Positions 48,456 to 60,863 are shown, numbered from the stretch's first letter. The stretch: 64,000 nt of DNA from Lithospermum erythrorhizon (GCA_019722365.1 JADFUC010000985.1:124001-188000); one strand, 5' to 3'. A program made the numbers and translations. The notes: generated from the letters alone by a model not told the origin.

Positions 48456-48659
48456 TTGATGTGTTTTAGGCGCCTATTTGGTCTTCAGGTGTCCAGAACG
48501 CTTCTTCCCTTTGAATCTTCAAGTCTGGAGATGCTTCAGGTTTCCCTGCTGGTCTTTTTCTTTTTCTTCAGAGTTTTTTGCAGTTTTTCCACCTTTTGCC
48601 TTAGTTTTTTCTCTCACTTCCTGCTTATTATTTTTTAAAATCTAAAAGGGGTATTTATA

Positions 48660-49560
48660 GACTTTCGGACTTGCTCCTGATTAGTTGATTCATTTTCAGG
48701 TGGATCACGATTTCAACAGTTGATTTTGAGGCATAATTTTGACCGTCGATTTGAATTAAATATTAAATTAATAATATTTAATTAACCATTTGATAAATTC
48801 AAAGTCGGTCGACTTTGTGAGCCGCGTTTGGATTTCATGGGTAATAATATCCTAGTTAGACACTAATTTTTATCGGACCACCATTTTGAGCTCCTTTGTC
48901 CAGAAGACTCCATTTTTATTTTCGTTTTCTTCTCCAATTTATTATTAAAACCAGTTAAATTTAGGGAACCCTGTTCTAGATTTTAAATTAGGTTTATTTA
49001 ATATAAAACCCTAATTTAACCTAAAATTAATATCAGGTGCTTGAATCCGAGAACTCTATTATTTTCACATAGCTTGAATTTAATTCGAAGCTCGGGTAAA
49101 TGCTAATCAACACTTGTCATCATGTGAACGGCAACGAATTAAGTTTTTAGAACTAAAGTTTAGGAACGGTTGTTAGATCAATTTTTGTTTTCATATTGAT
49201 TTTGTTATATAGATTTTTTAGTATTTTTGTATTTTGTAAACAAACATGTGACCAATAACATGAATTACATGTAAAAATCTATAGTGTACAATAATTACTT
49301 AAAAATTGTTCTTAAATTTCATAGACAAGATCTTCTTGTAAATCGAAAAAAATTACTCCAATATAAATGAATTGGATTAACATGTAATTAAAAAAAAAAG
49401 ATTATTGATTGCATAACTATTAAGTTATTTAAATATTCGTTGCTTCTCTTACTTTATCATTATCAAACTTATATATTCATTCAGCTATACTTTTCAAGTT
49501 ACTATCAGTGGTTACCTCATACGTGTAAGAAATCAATACTTTTTGTTAGCTTTCTTCATT
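48660..49560. other. AT-rich upstream region of the phosphatase gene
   Basis: No gene seen. It should contain the promoter of the phosphatase gene. I could not identify a GNATATNC (P1BS) phosphate-starvation element with confidence. Confidence 0.45.
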
Positions 49561-49567
49561 TAAATTC

Positions 49568-49577
49568 TTTATAAGCT
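49568..49577 (+). promoter_or_regulatory. possible TATA box of the phosphatase gene
   Basis: TTTATAAGCT at 49568-49577 is about 30 bp upstream of the ATG. The spacing would leave only a very short leader, so either this is not the TATA box in use or the 5'UTR is unusually short. Confidence 0.3.
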
Positions 49578-49601
49578 AAGTGTACACATAGAGACAGAGT
49601 T

Positions 49602-51570
49602 ATGGCTTTAGTTTGCACAACCTCCATTGTTTTGTTGTTTCTTTTATTCATTAATACTTTACATATTATAATTGCTGAGCTTCCAAGATTTGAACGCAAA
49701 AGAAATGGTGAAGATGGCAGCTTGAGTTTTTTGGTTGTGGGAGATTGGGGAAGGAGAGGTGAATATAACCAATCCAGAGTTGCTCATCAGGTTCATAACT
49801 ACTCTTAAACATGAGATATATAATTCTAAGAATTATTCGTATTGTACGACCCCCTTAGAGGAGCCTCTTCATACGTATTGGGGCATATATTATAACTACC
49901 AATGAACATAATATATAATCCAAGAATTATTCTTATTTTTTTGGTGTTGATTGATGAATTATATGTTGTTGCAGATGGGGATAATCGGGGAGGAATTGGA
50001 CATTGACTTTGTGATATCTACAGGGGACAATTTCTATGATAATGGATTAACAGGGGAAAAAGACCCTGCATTTCTTGAATCATTCTCCAATATATACACA
50101 GCAAACAGCCTGCAGAAACAGTGGTATAGTGGTAAGAACAACAACAACCCTCCCCAGAAAATGAGATTATCTTAAAGTTATCTTGAAGTTTTTTTTCCAT
50201 TATAGGTGGATTTATAAGGTACTGGATCAAACTTTGGATGGAACCATGATTAGTAGTATAACTGAATTGTGGATTTTTAGATATGTATCGAAGACTCGAA
50301 CCATAGACCTTCTCGGTAAAACAGATCAAACGGATTATAACATGTTTAATGAAGTTGTTTCTTTTTCGGTTGCAGTTCTAGGCAACCATGATTACAGAGG
50401 AGATGTGGAGGCTCAGTTGAGTCCTTACCTTAGACAAATTGATAATAGATGGCTTTGTTTAAGGTCATTCATTGTGAATACAGGTAATTACGATATGTAA
50501 TCTCTCATTAATTATATGTATATGTTGTATCTATCGACATATTTTCAATTGAGATCATAATTACAGCATATAATAGATTTTGTTATTTTTCTTGTTGCAG
50601 AAATGGTAGAAATATTCTTTGTAGATACCTCTCCTTTTGTAAGGGAATATTTCGACATCCCAAATGAACATTCCTATGACTGGAGAGGTGCGCTTCCAGT
50701 AAAGAGATACATCAACAAATTGTTATCTGTAAGCACATTTTTTAATTTTTAAATGTTGGCAGGCAATGTTGATCTTGAACCAATCTAAGCAATTTTCAAT
50801 TGAAGATTTGATATTATCGAAGGGTGACAATTATCATATTTAAAAAATAATAATCAACAAATGTACTAGGCCTATAAAGCTCCGCCCCACTGTATCCATT
50901 TTTCTATACTTTAAAATGTCCCTCCCCTCAAGAATATTAATCAATTACATGTGAAATAGGATCTTAAAACATCATTGAAGAAATCAACAGCAACATGGAA
51001 AATAGTTGTTGGTCATCATGCTATTAGGAGTGTTGGACACCATGGGGATACTCAAGAGCTTGTTCACCACCTCCTTCCAATTCTTCAGGTCATTGTTCCA
51101 CAATCTCTTAAGAATATTATTTTTTCACTAACAAATACCATTGGATTTTTGCCAACCTTTTTGGGACACTGATTCTTAAAATGTTTTTTTCTTGCCAATT
51201 GACAGGCTAATGATGTTGATCTTTATATCAATGGGCATGACCATTGTCTTGAACACATCAGTGATGACAAAAGGTAAACAAACACCACTCTATAGACTAT
51301 ACATTACCATAAAAGCTTTAGGTTTCATGCATAACCGATTGTTCTGTGGATTGTAGTGATATTCAATTCCTAACGAGTGGAGCTGGATCGAAGGCGTGGA
51401 GAGGAGATGTTGAAGAAGTGAACAAAGATGGAGTAAACTTCTTCTATGATGGACAAGGTTTCATGTCTGTACAGTTTCTTGAAACAGAAGTAGGGATCGT
51501 TTTCTATGATGTTTCCGGGCAAGTTCTACATAGGTGGAGTACCTCTAAGCAGCCTCTAGCTGCTAGTTGA
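49602..51570 (+). CDS. purple acid phosphatase (small plant type, PAP3/8/17-like), 7 exons
   Basis: Secreted or vacuolar metallo-phosphatase that releases phosphate from organic esters at acid pH. Exons: 49602-49790, 49975-50131, 50376-50483, 50601-50728, 50960-51088, 51206-51273, 51357-51570. All introns are GT-AG, and the joined frame is 993 bp (330 aa plus stop), the usual size of the low-molecular-weight class. Residues 1-25 form a signal peptide. All five metal-ligand blocks are present: GDWG (D48), GDNFY (D81, Y84), GNHD (N119), VVGHH (H213) and GHDH (H248, H250). [11 protein letters not shown] follows as in relatives. The ATG is the first in frame, directly before the signal peptide. 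Intact, so probably functional; it has no functional partner among its neighbours. Confidence 0.95.
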
Positions 51571-51698
51571 ATTGAATCTACTTCACCTCAAATAGAGATG
51601 TTATTAATTGAACTAGAATTGTTGTATGTAAGTTACATTACCCTTTCTGGGAATAGTCTGTAAAATTTGGACTTTGAAAACAAAAATAGATTGAAATT

Positions 51699-51704
51699 CA
51701 ATAA
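51699..51704 (+). terminator. polyadenylation signal of the phosphatase gene
   Basis: AATAAA about 130 bp downstream of the stop codon. Confidence 0.5.
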
Positions 51705-52038
51705 ACCTTTAAACTAGCTCAACCTATATTCCTCATCCAAAGCAATATCATTGAAGAAGTAATGTATTGAGAGCTGATGGGAGGGTTGATAGTAGTGTGA
51801 AGGTATTAATGTACTAAGACAAAGTTGGAGTTGAAGAAATGTATTTTCCTTACTTGAGCAAATGGTAATAAAATGAACCTTTTTACTTGAACTAAGCACT
51901 AAATTTCAAATTGTCCATGATTTTTTTTTGTTAGACATTACCCTATTCCAACGATTTTTCGCATTAAGTTAGATAAAGATTCATTTAATATTGGGATAAT
52001 TTTGAAATTGTACAAATATTAAAGCACATTGTGGCCCA

Positions 52039-52475
52039 AATAAGAATATGAAGTCCAATAAGCCATTGCCGAGCTCACATTCAATTCTTATTGATAAAAC
52101 AAGCTAAAGTGTATTGGCATACAAAATTCATGCAATCACGTGATCAATTAACAACTGCGCATCACTGGTTGAGAAAAAGGCGAAAGACTTACTGAGTTTC
52201 GTTAATCGGCTTCCTCTTTTCAAATAGACATATCAATTGTATTATCACTAAAATTGCTTTTATATTTACACTTAGTTGTGATAATGATCAATCGATCAAG
52301 ATAGAATTAGTTAGGATTTCAAATTCACAAATAGTTTCAGATCAGGGCGCTATTGTAAACATTGTAATTAAGCTACATAAATACAAGTGATCACTACGGT
52401 CACCAACTTTCCCTGAACTTCTCTCGCTTTGGGTTATTATTAAATAGAAAACACTGCCGACATCTAGTAATCACA
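52039..52475 (+). repeat. 5' LTR of Copia A
   Basis: Matches 62199-62640: TAAGAATATGA, CATTGCCGAGCTCACATTCA, TTATTGATAAAACAAGC, GCAATCACGTGATCAAT, TATCAATTGTATTATCACT, GATAATGATCAATCGATCAA. The start is AATAAGAATATG where the 3' copy has TGTAAGAATATG, so the terminal TG has mutated. The right end is approximate and no clear PBS was found. Confidence 0.85.
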
Positions 52476-52869
52476 ACTTTATATCTTTCCCCGCATCAAG
52501 CATTTGCCACTTACTACAACCGGCTTCCCGCAATCTCATTCAAACTCCGTGCATGCTCGATTAGGCCATCCCAATAGCCATTTCAAGTTAGTTTCTCATG
52601 TTTATCGCTTGTAACACTACTTCACATAACTATTCAGAATAGCAGGTCAATTAAGCAAGAACCTGTAGTTTTCATTTTCATTATTCAGCGTAATCAATAA
52701 ATTGTTCTCCTTAATATCTTTGATTATGGAATCTCCCATTCTATCCCCTTAACTGCTATAAGTATTATATGGTTCTCATTTATTATTCCAAATTGGGCTA
52801 CTGGCTCATCCATTAAAGGCAAAATCAAAAACACTCACTTCAATAATCCATTTTCAAGCTATGTTAAAA

Positions 52870-53704
52870 AAATGTCTTTTAACGTGATCTATGACTTTTC
52901 AATTTGACGAAGGGCGAATTTCATAAATTAGAGTCATTTTTTAAAGAAGGTATCTTATTTCGATATTCATGTCTATACCTCAAAGAAATGGCTTAGTGTG
53001 CAGGAAGCACATACATATTACAGAAAAAATGAGATGCTTGTTATTTCAAGTCATACCTCCTCAGGTTTTAAAAGTGTTTTGCAATTATATCAGGTTTCTT
53101 ATGAATGCCTTTACCTTCTCAACAACTAAAGTATAAATCTCCCTATGAAATACTACATAACAAGTCACCTAATCTATCTCATATTAAAACTTTTGGATGC
53201 CTATGTTATCCTAACATCATAAAAGCTCCAACACCTAAGTTCAGTCCTAGAGCATTACCATGTCTATTTCTTGGTTTGTCTGAAGCTCACAAAGGTTTTA
53301 AATGTTTTAATCTTGAAAATCAAAGAATCATCATGTCAAGAGATGTCACTTTCCAGGAAAACATTTTTCCCTATACTAAATTTCACACTGTGTTTAATGT
53401 AAAATCTCTCTTGCTTTTTCCCCCTAACTTTGATTTTACAAGCAACCCAGGTGAATTTTGTGCTACTAAAAGTACCTCTTCTTCCACTCATCCTGCAGTA
53501 AAATCCTTATTGCCTTCTACTATTCCATTTACCCTTCCTCCTCTGTTGGCTAGCACTACACATTGTGTCCCTACCCCTTTCATTGCTCCAGCTCCCCCTC
53601 CTATTACACCACCTATACTATCAAGTACTCCTACTGCCCCTCCCATTCTACATCCTCATTCTATGCAGACTAGAGCAAAATCTGGCATTCATAAACCTAG
53701 ATAG
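52870..53704 (+). pseudogene. integrase of Copia A
   Basis: 52870-53095 reads in one frame a damaged RSDNG..F block, DIHV and TPQRNGLV..KH.HI.EK (the TPQ.NGV.ERKH region). A frameshift near 53100 leads into 53105-53704: YKSPYEILHNKSPNLSHIKT, FGCLCYPN, RALPCLFLGLSEAHKGFKCF, SRDVTFQE, the conserved C-terminal domain. A Pro/Thr/Ser-rich linker and HSMQTRAKSGIHKP, the standard Copia lead-in to the RT, follow. Confidence 0.9.
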
Positions 53705-53789
53705 ATTTTATCTTTCACTGCAACTTCTGCTACTACTTCCTCCAGTATCACTCTCTTGTTTCACCTGGGCGTTAAGTACAAACAAGGAG

Positions 53790-53936
53790 GTTTCATGTCG
53801 ATGAGTATAATGCTCTTATATCTAACAACACTTGGACTCTAGTTCCTCCTGATCCTACTCAACATTTGATACGGTGTAAATGGATATTTAGAGTTAAATT
53901 GAACTCTGATGGCACATTTGACAAGTACAAGGCTCG
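53790..53936 (+). pseudogene. reverse transcriptase of Copia A, first part
   Basis: The frame reads NTWTLVPPDPTQHLIRCKWI then FRVKLNSDGTFDKYKAR. This is the start of the RVT_2 domain, cut at the codon for Arg by the next element. The continuation starts at 60861 with KARLVA. Confidence 0.9.
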
Positions 53937-54035
53937 TGAAATAACACGAATTTTTATGATTTAAGTAATAATTGAGTACTACTCATCTAATTCTCCTACC
54001 AAGAAAGTGAAACGACATCTCCCCGCTTGACACCG

Positions 54036-54553
54036 GGTTGGATGTTCTTCACTTAGGAAAGATCAAGAAGCAGACAAAGTATGCATACAAATGGAGCTGT
54101 ACAAAACACAATCCAAGTTCCACTAGGAGTTGGAGTTGAAGATGGAAGCATGGCTTATCAATATGAAGTCCGAATTATACTAGTCAGAGGGATTCATAGT
54201 CATATAGGGATTAGGATCAATCTAACTCTATAAATAGCATGCTTGATCTACACATTCAAGTAGAGTTGAATAAGCAAAAACAAGAGTGTTTATTATAGGA
54301 ACTGGAAAGGGATCAAAGATTGTATTATTTGGGTTCTTCACCAATCAAATAAACTTAGCTGGGAGTGCGAACTTTAATCATAAATCGTGTTGTTCAATCG
54401 TTAATTGTCTAAATTAGCTACAACTACGCATAAACTAGGTTCTTCTCGGTTGTGTTCTTAGGTCGGTTTATCAAACAAATTTCTAAATTGATTAGATTAA
54501 AATTGAGCTTTGTTTCATTGTTTAATTGAGCTAAAATCGCTTGATTTCTAACA
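54036..54553 (+). repeat. 5' LTR of Copia C
   Basis: Nearly co-linear with 58534-59074: TTGGATGTTCTTCACTTAGG, CACAATCCAAGTTCCACT, GGAGTTGGAGTTGAAGATGG, AAGCATGGCTTATCAATATG, AAGTCCGAATTATACTAGT. Ends TTTCTAACA, inverted relative to the TGTTGGATG start of the 3' copy. The initial TG of this copy has become GG. Confidence 0.95.
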
Positions 54554-54556
54554 AAT

Positions 54557-54568
54557 TGGTATCAGAGC
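54557..54568 (+). other. primer-binding site of Copia C
   Basis: TGGTATCAGAGC, an exact match to the initiator tRNA-Met type site used by most plant Copia elements, three bases after the LTR. Confidence 0.95.
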
Positions 54569-54582
54569 TGGCAAGTGATTCG

Positions 54583-55225
54583 ACATGGAGGCATGATAAA
54601 CTAAAATTGTACAAAGTTAACCTCTAGCAATACTATGTATGGAAGACTAAGATGTTGGATAGGTTGTACGTAAAGCAACTAGCTAAACCGACAAACCGAA
54701 TGAGCGAAACCTTAATGACTTTGCTTAAGCTCGATCGAAGACGCTTTGGCTACATTAGAGATCACATCGACTCTGGGGTTATACACCATGTGGAGAATGA
54801 GACAACTGCAACAGGGTATTGGACTAAGCTTCAAGGGCTGTATGAAAGGAAAACTGCAGGCTCACAAGTGGAAGTAAGAAGACAAATTGTATTAAGGCTC
54901 AAGACGATCGTTGGATCACGTAACGTTGAACCACCGGAACATCTTTTCAACCAGCTTACTAGCATGGGAGTAACCTTCACGGATGAGATGCACGCTTCTA
55001 TGGTCGCCGGTACACTTCCCCGATCACGGAAATCGCCACCAAGACTTCTTCCCTGATGGCACCATAAAGAAAGATGGCGTGATCAATGCTATCCTAAATG
55101 AGAATCTCAGAAGGTCAGGTACTGAAGGGAAGCAGGCCAGTATGAATGATACTCTAGTATTTGAAAAGAAAGGAACACCGCTAAGAAAACAAAATTGCGT
55201 GAAGCCAAGCATCAAAGTTAAATGA
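54583..55225 (+). pseudogene. gag of Copia C
   Basis: Starts with ATGGAGGCATGA at 54583, already broken. The main frame 54652-55056 contains the Copia gag pattern: the L.D.....I...I..GV.H....TA..YW..L...Y..K region, the LK...GS.N...HL..F..L...GV.F.DE block and PRS at the end. A shifted frame to 55225 carries a basic, nucleocapsid-like tail. This is the structural coat precursor of the virus-like particle. Confidence 0.85.
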
Positions 55226-55935
55226 CAAAGAAGGACGATAAATGTCATTACCGTGATACGTCAGACATTGGAAATCGCATCGCTTATACTTTCAAAAGAG
55301 ATCAAGCAAATGGTACAAGAAAGCTTCAAGAAAATACGACAGCTTATACTTGGGTTGGTTTTATCATTCACACTGATTAAGGTTGATCAAACCGAGTGAA
55401 TGCTATAAGTTAAGGCCGCGGTAAGAGGATGAATGGATAATTGATTCAAAAGTTTTCCATGTCACTCCACATAAAAGGTTCTTAGCAAATACAAGCTAGA
55501 GACTACGGAGTTAAGCCAAGATGGGAAATGTCGAGTATCTCAAATAATCAAGTATTGAGATTTACACTCTCGAAGACCGACTAAGGAAATACAATCATCT
55601 TAAAGAAGTCGTGCATATTCCTCGATTTCTAACGAGCCCTTATCCTCAGAAAGCTACGCATTTAAGGCATGTCAATGTATTTGGAAATGGACATTGAAGC
55701 CGAAGTAGACAACTCAAAAGATGACAATAAAGCGGCGTAAGAATGGATCATTATACAAGTGCAAATTCAGGATTGAGGAGAATAATGCTTGTACTGTGAC
55801 TGCAGGCATTGATATATGGCATAAGAGGCTGTGTCATATGAGTACCAAAGGACTTCATATAATCGCCCAAAAGAAACTTGATTCCGCATTTGACGAGAAG
55901 ACGATTTAATTTTAAATGCTAGCACGCTTAACGGA
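55226..55935 (+). pseudogene. zinc knuckle/protease region and pre-integrase domain of Copia C
   Basis: 55240-55260 contains a KCHYRD-like knuckle remnant (the CxxCxxxGHxxxxC motif is not complete). 55360-55700 covers the protease, degraded. 55721-55909 carries CTVTAGIDIWHKRLCHMSTK, GL.IIAQKKL, a good match to the pre-integrase (LWH.RLGHMSE.GL..L..) domain. Confidence 0.75.
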
Positions 55936-55989
55936 AAGAACACGTAATGCCATTCAACAAGAATTCTGGCAAGTAAAGAAAAGAATTTA

Positions 55990-56740
55990 GAGTTGATCTA
56001 TTCTAATGTTTCGTGGGTCCCATGAAAGTACAAACACTAGAGGCTGCTCATACTTTGTGACCTTATCGATGATCATCTCGGGAAGTGTACGGGCATATCC
56101 TATCAAAAGCAGCATCGTTGATACACATGCTCAAGATGTATCATCAAACGGGTGGAAAGAGCTGGGAATCAACCCTCAAACGATTAGGAACGCATTAAAT
56201 GGAGGAGAATACATCGGGAGAAGCCTGGATCAATACCGCAAAGAGTGCGGAATAAAACACAGGTAAAAGTGTCTTAAGACCTCAACATAATGGTATGAAC
56301 AAAAGAACATGAATAGAACCATCATTGAAAAGGTAAGATGCCTGCTATCTCATGCTTGTTTGCCTAGGAATTTTTGGGGAGAAGCAATGAAAGCCGCTTA
56401 TTCATGTTATAACTGGCCCCTCATCGGGCCGTATTTCCACAAGTGCGTACTAAGTATACCGTGTGAGAGGTCATACAGACACTTGAAAGTGTTTGGCTGC
56501 AAAGCTTTTGTGCATATCCCTAAAGATGAGAGGAGCAAACTGGATAACAAGTCTAGAGCCTGCATATTCCTGAATTATGGCAATGAAAAATTTGGATATA
56601 AACTTTATGATCCAATTGCTAAACAGGTGATCAGGAGTAGGGATGTTGTGTTTGTTGAAGATCAAACTATCAATGACATCAAATCACCAAAGGAGCAAAG
56701 CAATGTATTTAATTTGATAGACTTTGATTCGTATTGTTAA
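55990..56740 (+). pseudogene. integrase of Copia C
   Basis: 56006-56266 has FRGSHESTNTRGCSYFVTL, a damaged D.WGP....GG..YF.T block; near its end QYRKECGIKHR. 56309-56740 has MNRTIIEKVRCLLSHACLPR, NFWGEA, NWPLIGPYF, RHLKVFGCKAFVHIPKDERS, KLDNKSRACIFL, KFGYKLYDP and RSRDVVFVED, the C-terminal half with good conservation. The frame between the two blocks is lost. Confidence 0.9.
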
Positions 56741-56989
56741 GATACCATGATCCTCCTTCTGCTTGGCCGAGATCAATAATGATCATAGTACACTGGATGA
56801 TCACATTGATGCTACCAACAACAATCATGAACCACCGTGAGGATCGTTCGCAAATCAACCTCGCATTAACAAGCAAACACTAATCCTCCTATTACACGTA
56901 AAGAACAAGTAGCCGAGACGCCTCCACAAAGATCCTCCCTGATGAGTACATATCGCTTCTCCGGGTGGGGAGAACTAATATGCTATGAT

Positions 56990-57760
56990 TAGGAGCGATG
57001 ACAGCATCATGGTCAAGGCCACGATGAAGAAATGGAGTCCCTATACAAGAATCTCACTTTCAAACTGGTTGAGAGAGTTCCTGATTCAACTGTCTTGAAA
57101 AACAGATGGATTTATAAACTCAAGAATGTTGCAGGGAGTAAACAACCAAGATACAAAAGAAGCTAGTAGCTGCGGCTATGAAAAGCATGGCATGTACTAT
57201 GATGAAAGCTTTCAATTGCTAGGAAATGACTTCTATAAGATTTCGCTTCAAGTTAGTGTGGATCTGTAAGGAGCAGTTGGATGTTAAGACTGCCTTCCTA
57301 TACGTAGCCTATGAGGATTATATATTGACAACTGTATGTTGCCAGAGTTCAAGCGTAAGGAAAATATGGTCTGAGCGCAGAAGCCTATACGGACTAAACA
57401 AGTTCTCTCGACAATTTATAAAGATTGGATGCCTTTACGACACAACACAACTTCAAAAGGACTCTAATGGATCATCAGGTATACATAGGTAAAACTATCA
57501 TAGAATTCATAAGATCTCGTCAGAAGCCGACGAGACAAGTTAATAACGGGCAAGTGATATAACCAAATCAAGACCTAAAGATCAAACCGGAACAGAGCTA
57601 GATGAAATGACTTTAGGCAAAGGCCTGAAAGCATATCATAGGAACGGAGACGAGATGTAGAAAAAGGACCGCTATGGTTATCTCAAGAGAAAGATGTCCA
57701 TAAGATACTACAAAGGTTCAACATGGATACTCCAAACCGTAGTCGCCTCAGAACTCATCT
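56990..57760 (+). pseudogene. reverse transcriptase of Copia C
   Basis: 57030-57130 has EEMESLYKNLTFKLVE-like and NRWIYKLK-like remnants. 57276-57310 has DVKTAFL, the catalytic metal-binding block before YxDD. 57380-57420 has RRSLYGLNKFSRQFIKIG (usually K.LYGLKQ..R.W....). The YVDD segment should follow near 57500-57560 but I could not read it. Heavily frameshifted. Confidence 0.8.
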
Positions 57761-57769
57761 CAAGACGAG

Positions 57770-58480
57770 TTCATCGCCCCTAAGAATGAAGCTGAATACT
57801 CAATCATGCAAAGGATTCCATATGCTTCTGCAATTGGAAGCCTTATGTACGCTATGAAACGCACAGTACAGAGCATACTCTACGCAAGAGATCGACGAAA
57901 GTGTATTCACTTTTAATCCCGAAAGCACCGGGAGGGAGTGAAGTGGATTCTCAGGTATCTCAAAGGTTCATCCAGTTTGAGTATATGCTATGGGAGACAT
58001 GGAGACGAATTGACGCTATATCACCTCGATTCCACCGGAGATGCAGACACTATGAAGTCTACATCTGGTTATCTGTTTACATATGGAGGGGGAGCTATCT
58101 CATGGCAATCTAAATTGCAGAAGTGCACGTACCATTCACTCAATGAATCAGAAAGTATTATCATAGTCAATCTAATGCCGCAAAAGACGAACGGTTGAAA
58201 AGGTTCCTCGAAGCAGCCTAGATTGCTCAACAAAGGTTTCAGAGGAAGTCATGATTCACAGAGTGCTATTCACCCTTATAAAAAATCCATCACCGTGATT
58301 CCGCATCAAAGCATATCCATCTGAGATATTACTGGATAAGAGAGATTCTTGAAGAGAAAGTTCTCTACCTGGAGAAAGTCCACACTGAAGACAATGGGGC
58401 TGATATGCTCACTAAGGTACTTCCTAAAGCTAAGCATGATAATTGCTGTATCACTGCTGGATTAGGAACTACCAAGACCG
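57770..58480 (+). pseudogene. RNase H of Copia C
   Basis: 57930-58198 has VKWILRYLKGSSSLSICYG, STSGYLFTYGGGAISWQSKL and QKCTYHSLNESESI, the standard RNase H core with W..S.L..C...S..E.E. 58310-58450 in other frames has HISIRYYWIREILEEKVLYL and NGADMLTKVLPKAKH, the usual end of Copia pol. Confidence 0.9.
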
Positions 58481-58520
58481 AGTAATCAACTCAAGAGATC
58501 ATCTCACCTTCCTAAGCTCA

Positions 58521-58533
58521 GAAGGGGGAGATT
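58521..58533 (+). other. polypurine tract of Copia C
   Basis: GAAGGGGGAGATT directly before the TGTTGGATG start of the 3' LTR. Confidence 0.9.
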
Positions 58534-59074
58534 TGTTGGATGTTCTTCACTTAGGAAGATCGAAGAAAGTCAAGATATAGGCGCATGCATACAAATGTGG
58601 AGCCGCATAAAAACACAATCCAAGTTCCACTGGGAGTTGGAGTTGAAGATGGAAGCATGGCTTATCAATATGAAGTCCGAATTATACTAGTTGTAGGATT
58701 CATAATAGCGATAGATTAGATCAATCTAACTTATATAAATAGTACGCTGATCTACACATTCAAGATTTAGCCAATGTTAAAAACAAGAGTGTTTATTGTG
58801 AGGGAAATTGAGTGATCAAAGATTGTAATATTTGTTCTTCAATTAATCAAATAAATTTCTTAGTGGGGAGGGTGAATCCTGAACCATAAATTTGTGTTTG
58901 TTCAATCGTTAATTGTCTAAATTTAGCGTGTAAAACTATTATTGCATTTAAAACTAGGTTCTTCGTTAGGTTTTAGGGTCGTGGTTTATCAAACAAATTT
59001 CAAATTGACACTAGATTAAAATTGGGGCTTTGTTTCCATTGTTTAATCGAGCTAAATCACTGATTTCTAATGCA
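58534..59074 (+). repeat. 3' LTR of Copia C
   Basis: Partner of 54036-54553. It starts TGTTGGATG and ends near TTCTAATGCA, where the 5' copy has TTCTAACA, so the exact end is uncertain by 2-3 bases. Confidence 0.95.
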
Positions 59075-60863
59075 CCACGTGTTTCGACACTTCCTACTTG
59101 TTTAATGTCACCGTACTTTCATTTTATTTTCTTTTACTTCAAGGTTAAAGTAACCTCATTTATATACAATTTCTCCTCCATGTTTGGCCATGAGTTTCGT
59201 TTTCCCTTTTCCCTAAATATTTTTATTTCATTCGTGGTTATTCTCCCCTTTAAATCATAATCCTAAAGTTTCTATCAAGTTTCAACAAAGAAAGTATAAC
59301 TATATAATTTAATTGATTATATAACTAGTTTTATAACCATGTCAAGTTTTTCTTTCACTTTAATTAGCTGAATTGGCCCATTTATTTATATTTAGAGTTT
59401 ATATTTAATGGTTTAAAAATAAGTATATCGTTATAGTGGCCAGACTATTCAATTAAATTCTTGTCAAGTAAGAGTAAATTGATTATTTATAATATACATA
59501 AACTAAACATAGAATCATATGTTAGTTCTAGTTTAATTATATAATAAATTTTGATAATATTATTCAATCTAGATTCTTGATATAACAATATATTTCGATA
59601 TAAAGTTAAATGGATATTTTATATTGGTATAGTAGTATATCGTAAAATGGGATGAAATTGCATAAGTTCAAGAAAGAGTTCACAACCAAGAGAGGCTGTT
59701 ATTTAAAGTTACTAAATTAAAAATTAATTGTTATTATTATGTTCTTAAAGGCGATATCGAGTAGTCGCTTTCCGACTAAGAAAAGTCGGGGAATATTTGA
59801 CGGGCTCGAGGTGAGACATATCACCGCATCTAACCTTCATATATATATTGTGTATATGTAAGTTGTATAGGTTTTTAAGACGGAAGCTATACATTTGATA
59901 CGTGATATCGAGACTCGCGACGTTGAGTACTTTTATATGAGATCACTGCGATATCCGAGTCATGATATACGACGTAATGGACGATTGTTGGGTTGTGATT
60001 TGTTGTTGAACCTAGTCCGGTTAAATTGGTACTCGGCAGTCGAGTTGTTTTCCCTGCTTTCTGAGTAAGAATTACAACTGATTTTATACTATTTGTTCTC
60101 GCTTGTGAGTAAAAGCAAATCTTAGAACGGGTCACTGAGTAAAGAACTAAATGACGTCGTTTTTCTTTTCTCTCCTATGAGAAGGAGTAGACTCTCATGT
60201 GGGGGCCTGAGTAGAAGTCATGGTTGTTCAAGTATGATATTCTGACGTGCTATCGACCGTGCGATAGTTTATTCATTGATTATCTAATATGATTACAAGT
60301 ATCTGCATTATCGATGATTCGAGAGATGGATTTCTATTATCATTGGTGACTATATGTTTACGTAAGCGCATATATGTGTGATTAGTTATGTTTCGTTTAT
60401 ATGTATATTCATGAGCTTTCAAATACCCCTTTATTCGGCACTCCCGTAGTTTGTAATAGAAACGTCAGGTGGCACCATATTTTCGTGGCGCTGAGTTCGA
60501 AAGTATAATTGTAGGAACACTGGGCGGTTAAGATATCCTCAACAAGACCATCTATTGTTTCTCTTGCCTAGTTTTCAAACTTATGTTGTCTTTGAGGAGC
60601 TTCCTATGTAGACCATACTATTACTATGATGTATTGGGGATTATGTAGGTTATGATGTTTGGTTGTATTATTCAAACGCTGATGTATGTCGATTATGAAT
60701 GTTTGTTTAAGGCGAGTCATGTCAGTTCACCTCGACGACAAAAGTTTTTTATTAGTATTAATATTAACGAAGTCTTTTATGCTGATATCCACGACGGGCG
60801 ATTGACATTCTGCGCTGATGACGATTTCAACCTCTGTGGGGCCCACTGGACGGATCGTTAAAA

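Larger units (their letters stand above)
54036..59074 (+). mobile_element. Copia retrotransposon C (Tnt1/Tork-like), innermost insertion
   Basis: About 5.0 kb, with LTRs 54036-54553 and 58534-59074, a canonical PBS and a PPT. The internal order gag, pre-integrase, integrase, RT, RNase H is that of Copia elements. The length is near that of complete Tnt1-like elements, so little is deleted, but frames shift repeatedly. Flanks CACCG (54031-54035) and CACCA (following 59072) look like a 5 bp target duplication with one change. Removing it restores CTTGACACCG..ACG of element B. Confidence 0.9.
53937..60863 (+). mobile_element. element B: apparent solo LTR (about 1.9 kb) inside Copia A, itself split
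   Basis: Flanked by a 5 bp direct repeat GCTCG (53932-53936 and 60864-60868). Its own sequence is 53937-54035 plus about 59075-60863, roughly 1.9 kb, with no gag or pol motif. It starts TGAAATAACACG as many Ty3/gypsy LTRs do; the right end ...CGTTAAAA has lost a clean CA. Length, lack of coding sequence and 5 bp target duplication fit a solo LTR from unequal recombination, but a short non-autonomous element is possible. Confidence 0.7.

Noticed and set aside
48312..48638. 108-codon frame ending in a Phe-rich stretch
   Set aside because: It runs through short tandem repeats, and its hydrophobic end is encoded by a T-rich tract.
50018..50329. 103-codon minus-strand frame in the phosphatase locus
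   Set aside because: Antisense of a conserved coding exon and its intron; the plus-strand gene fully explains the sequence.
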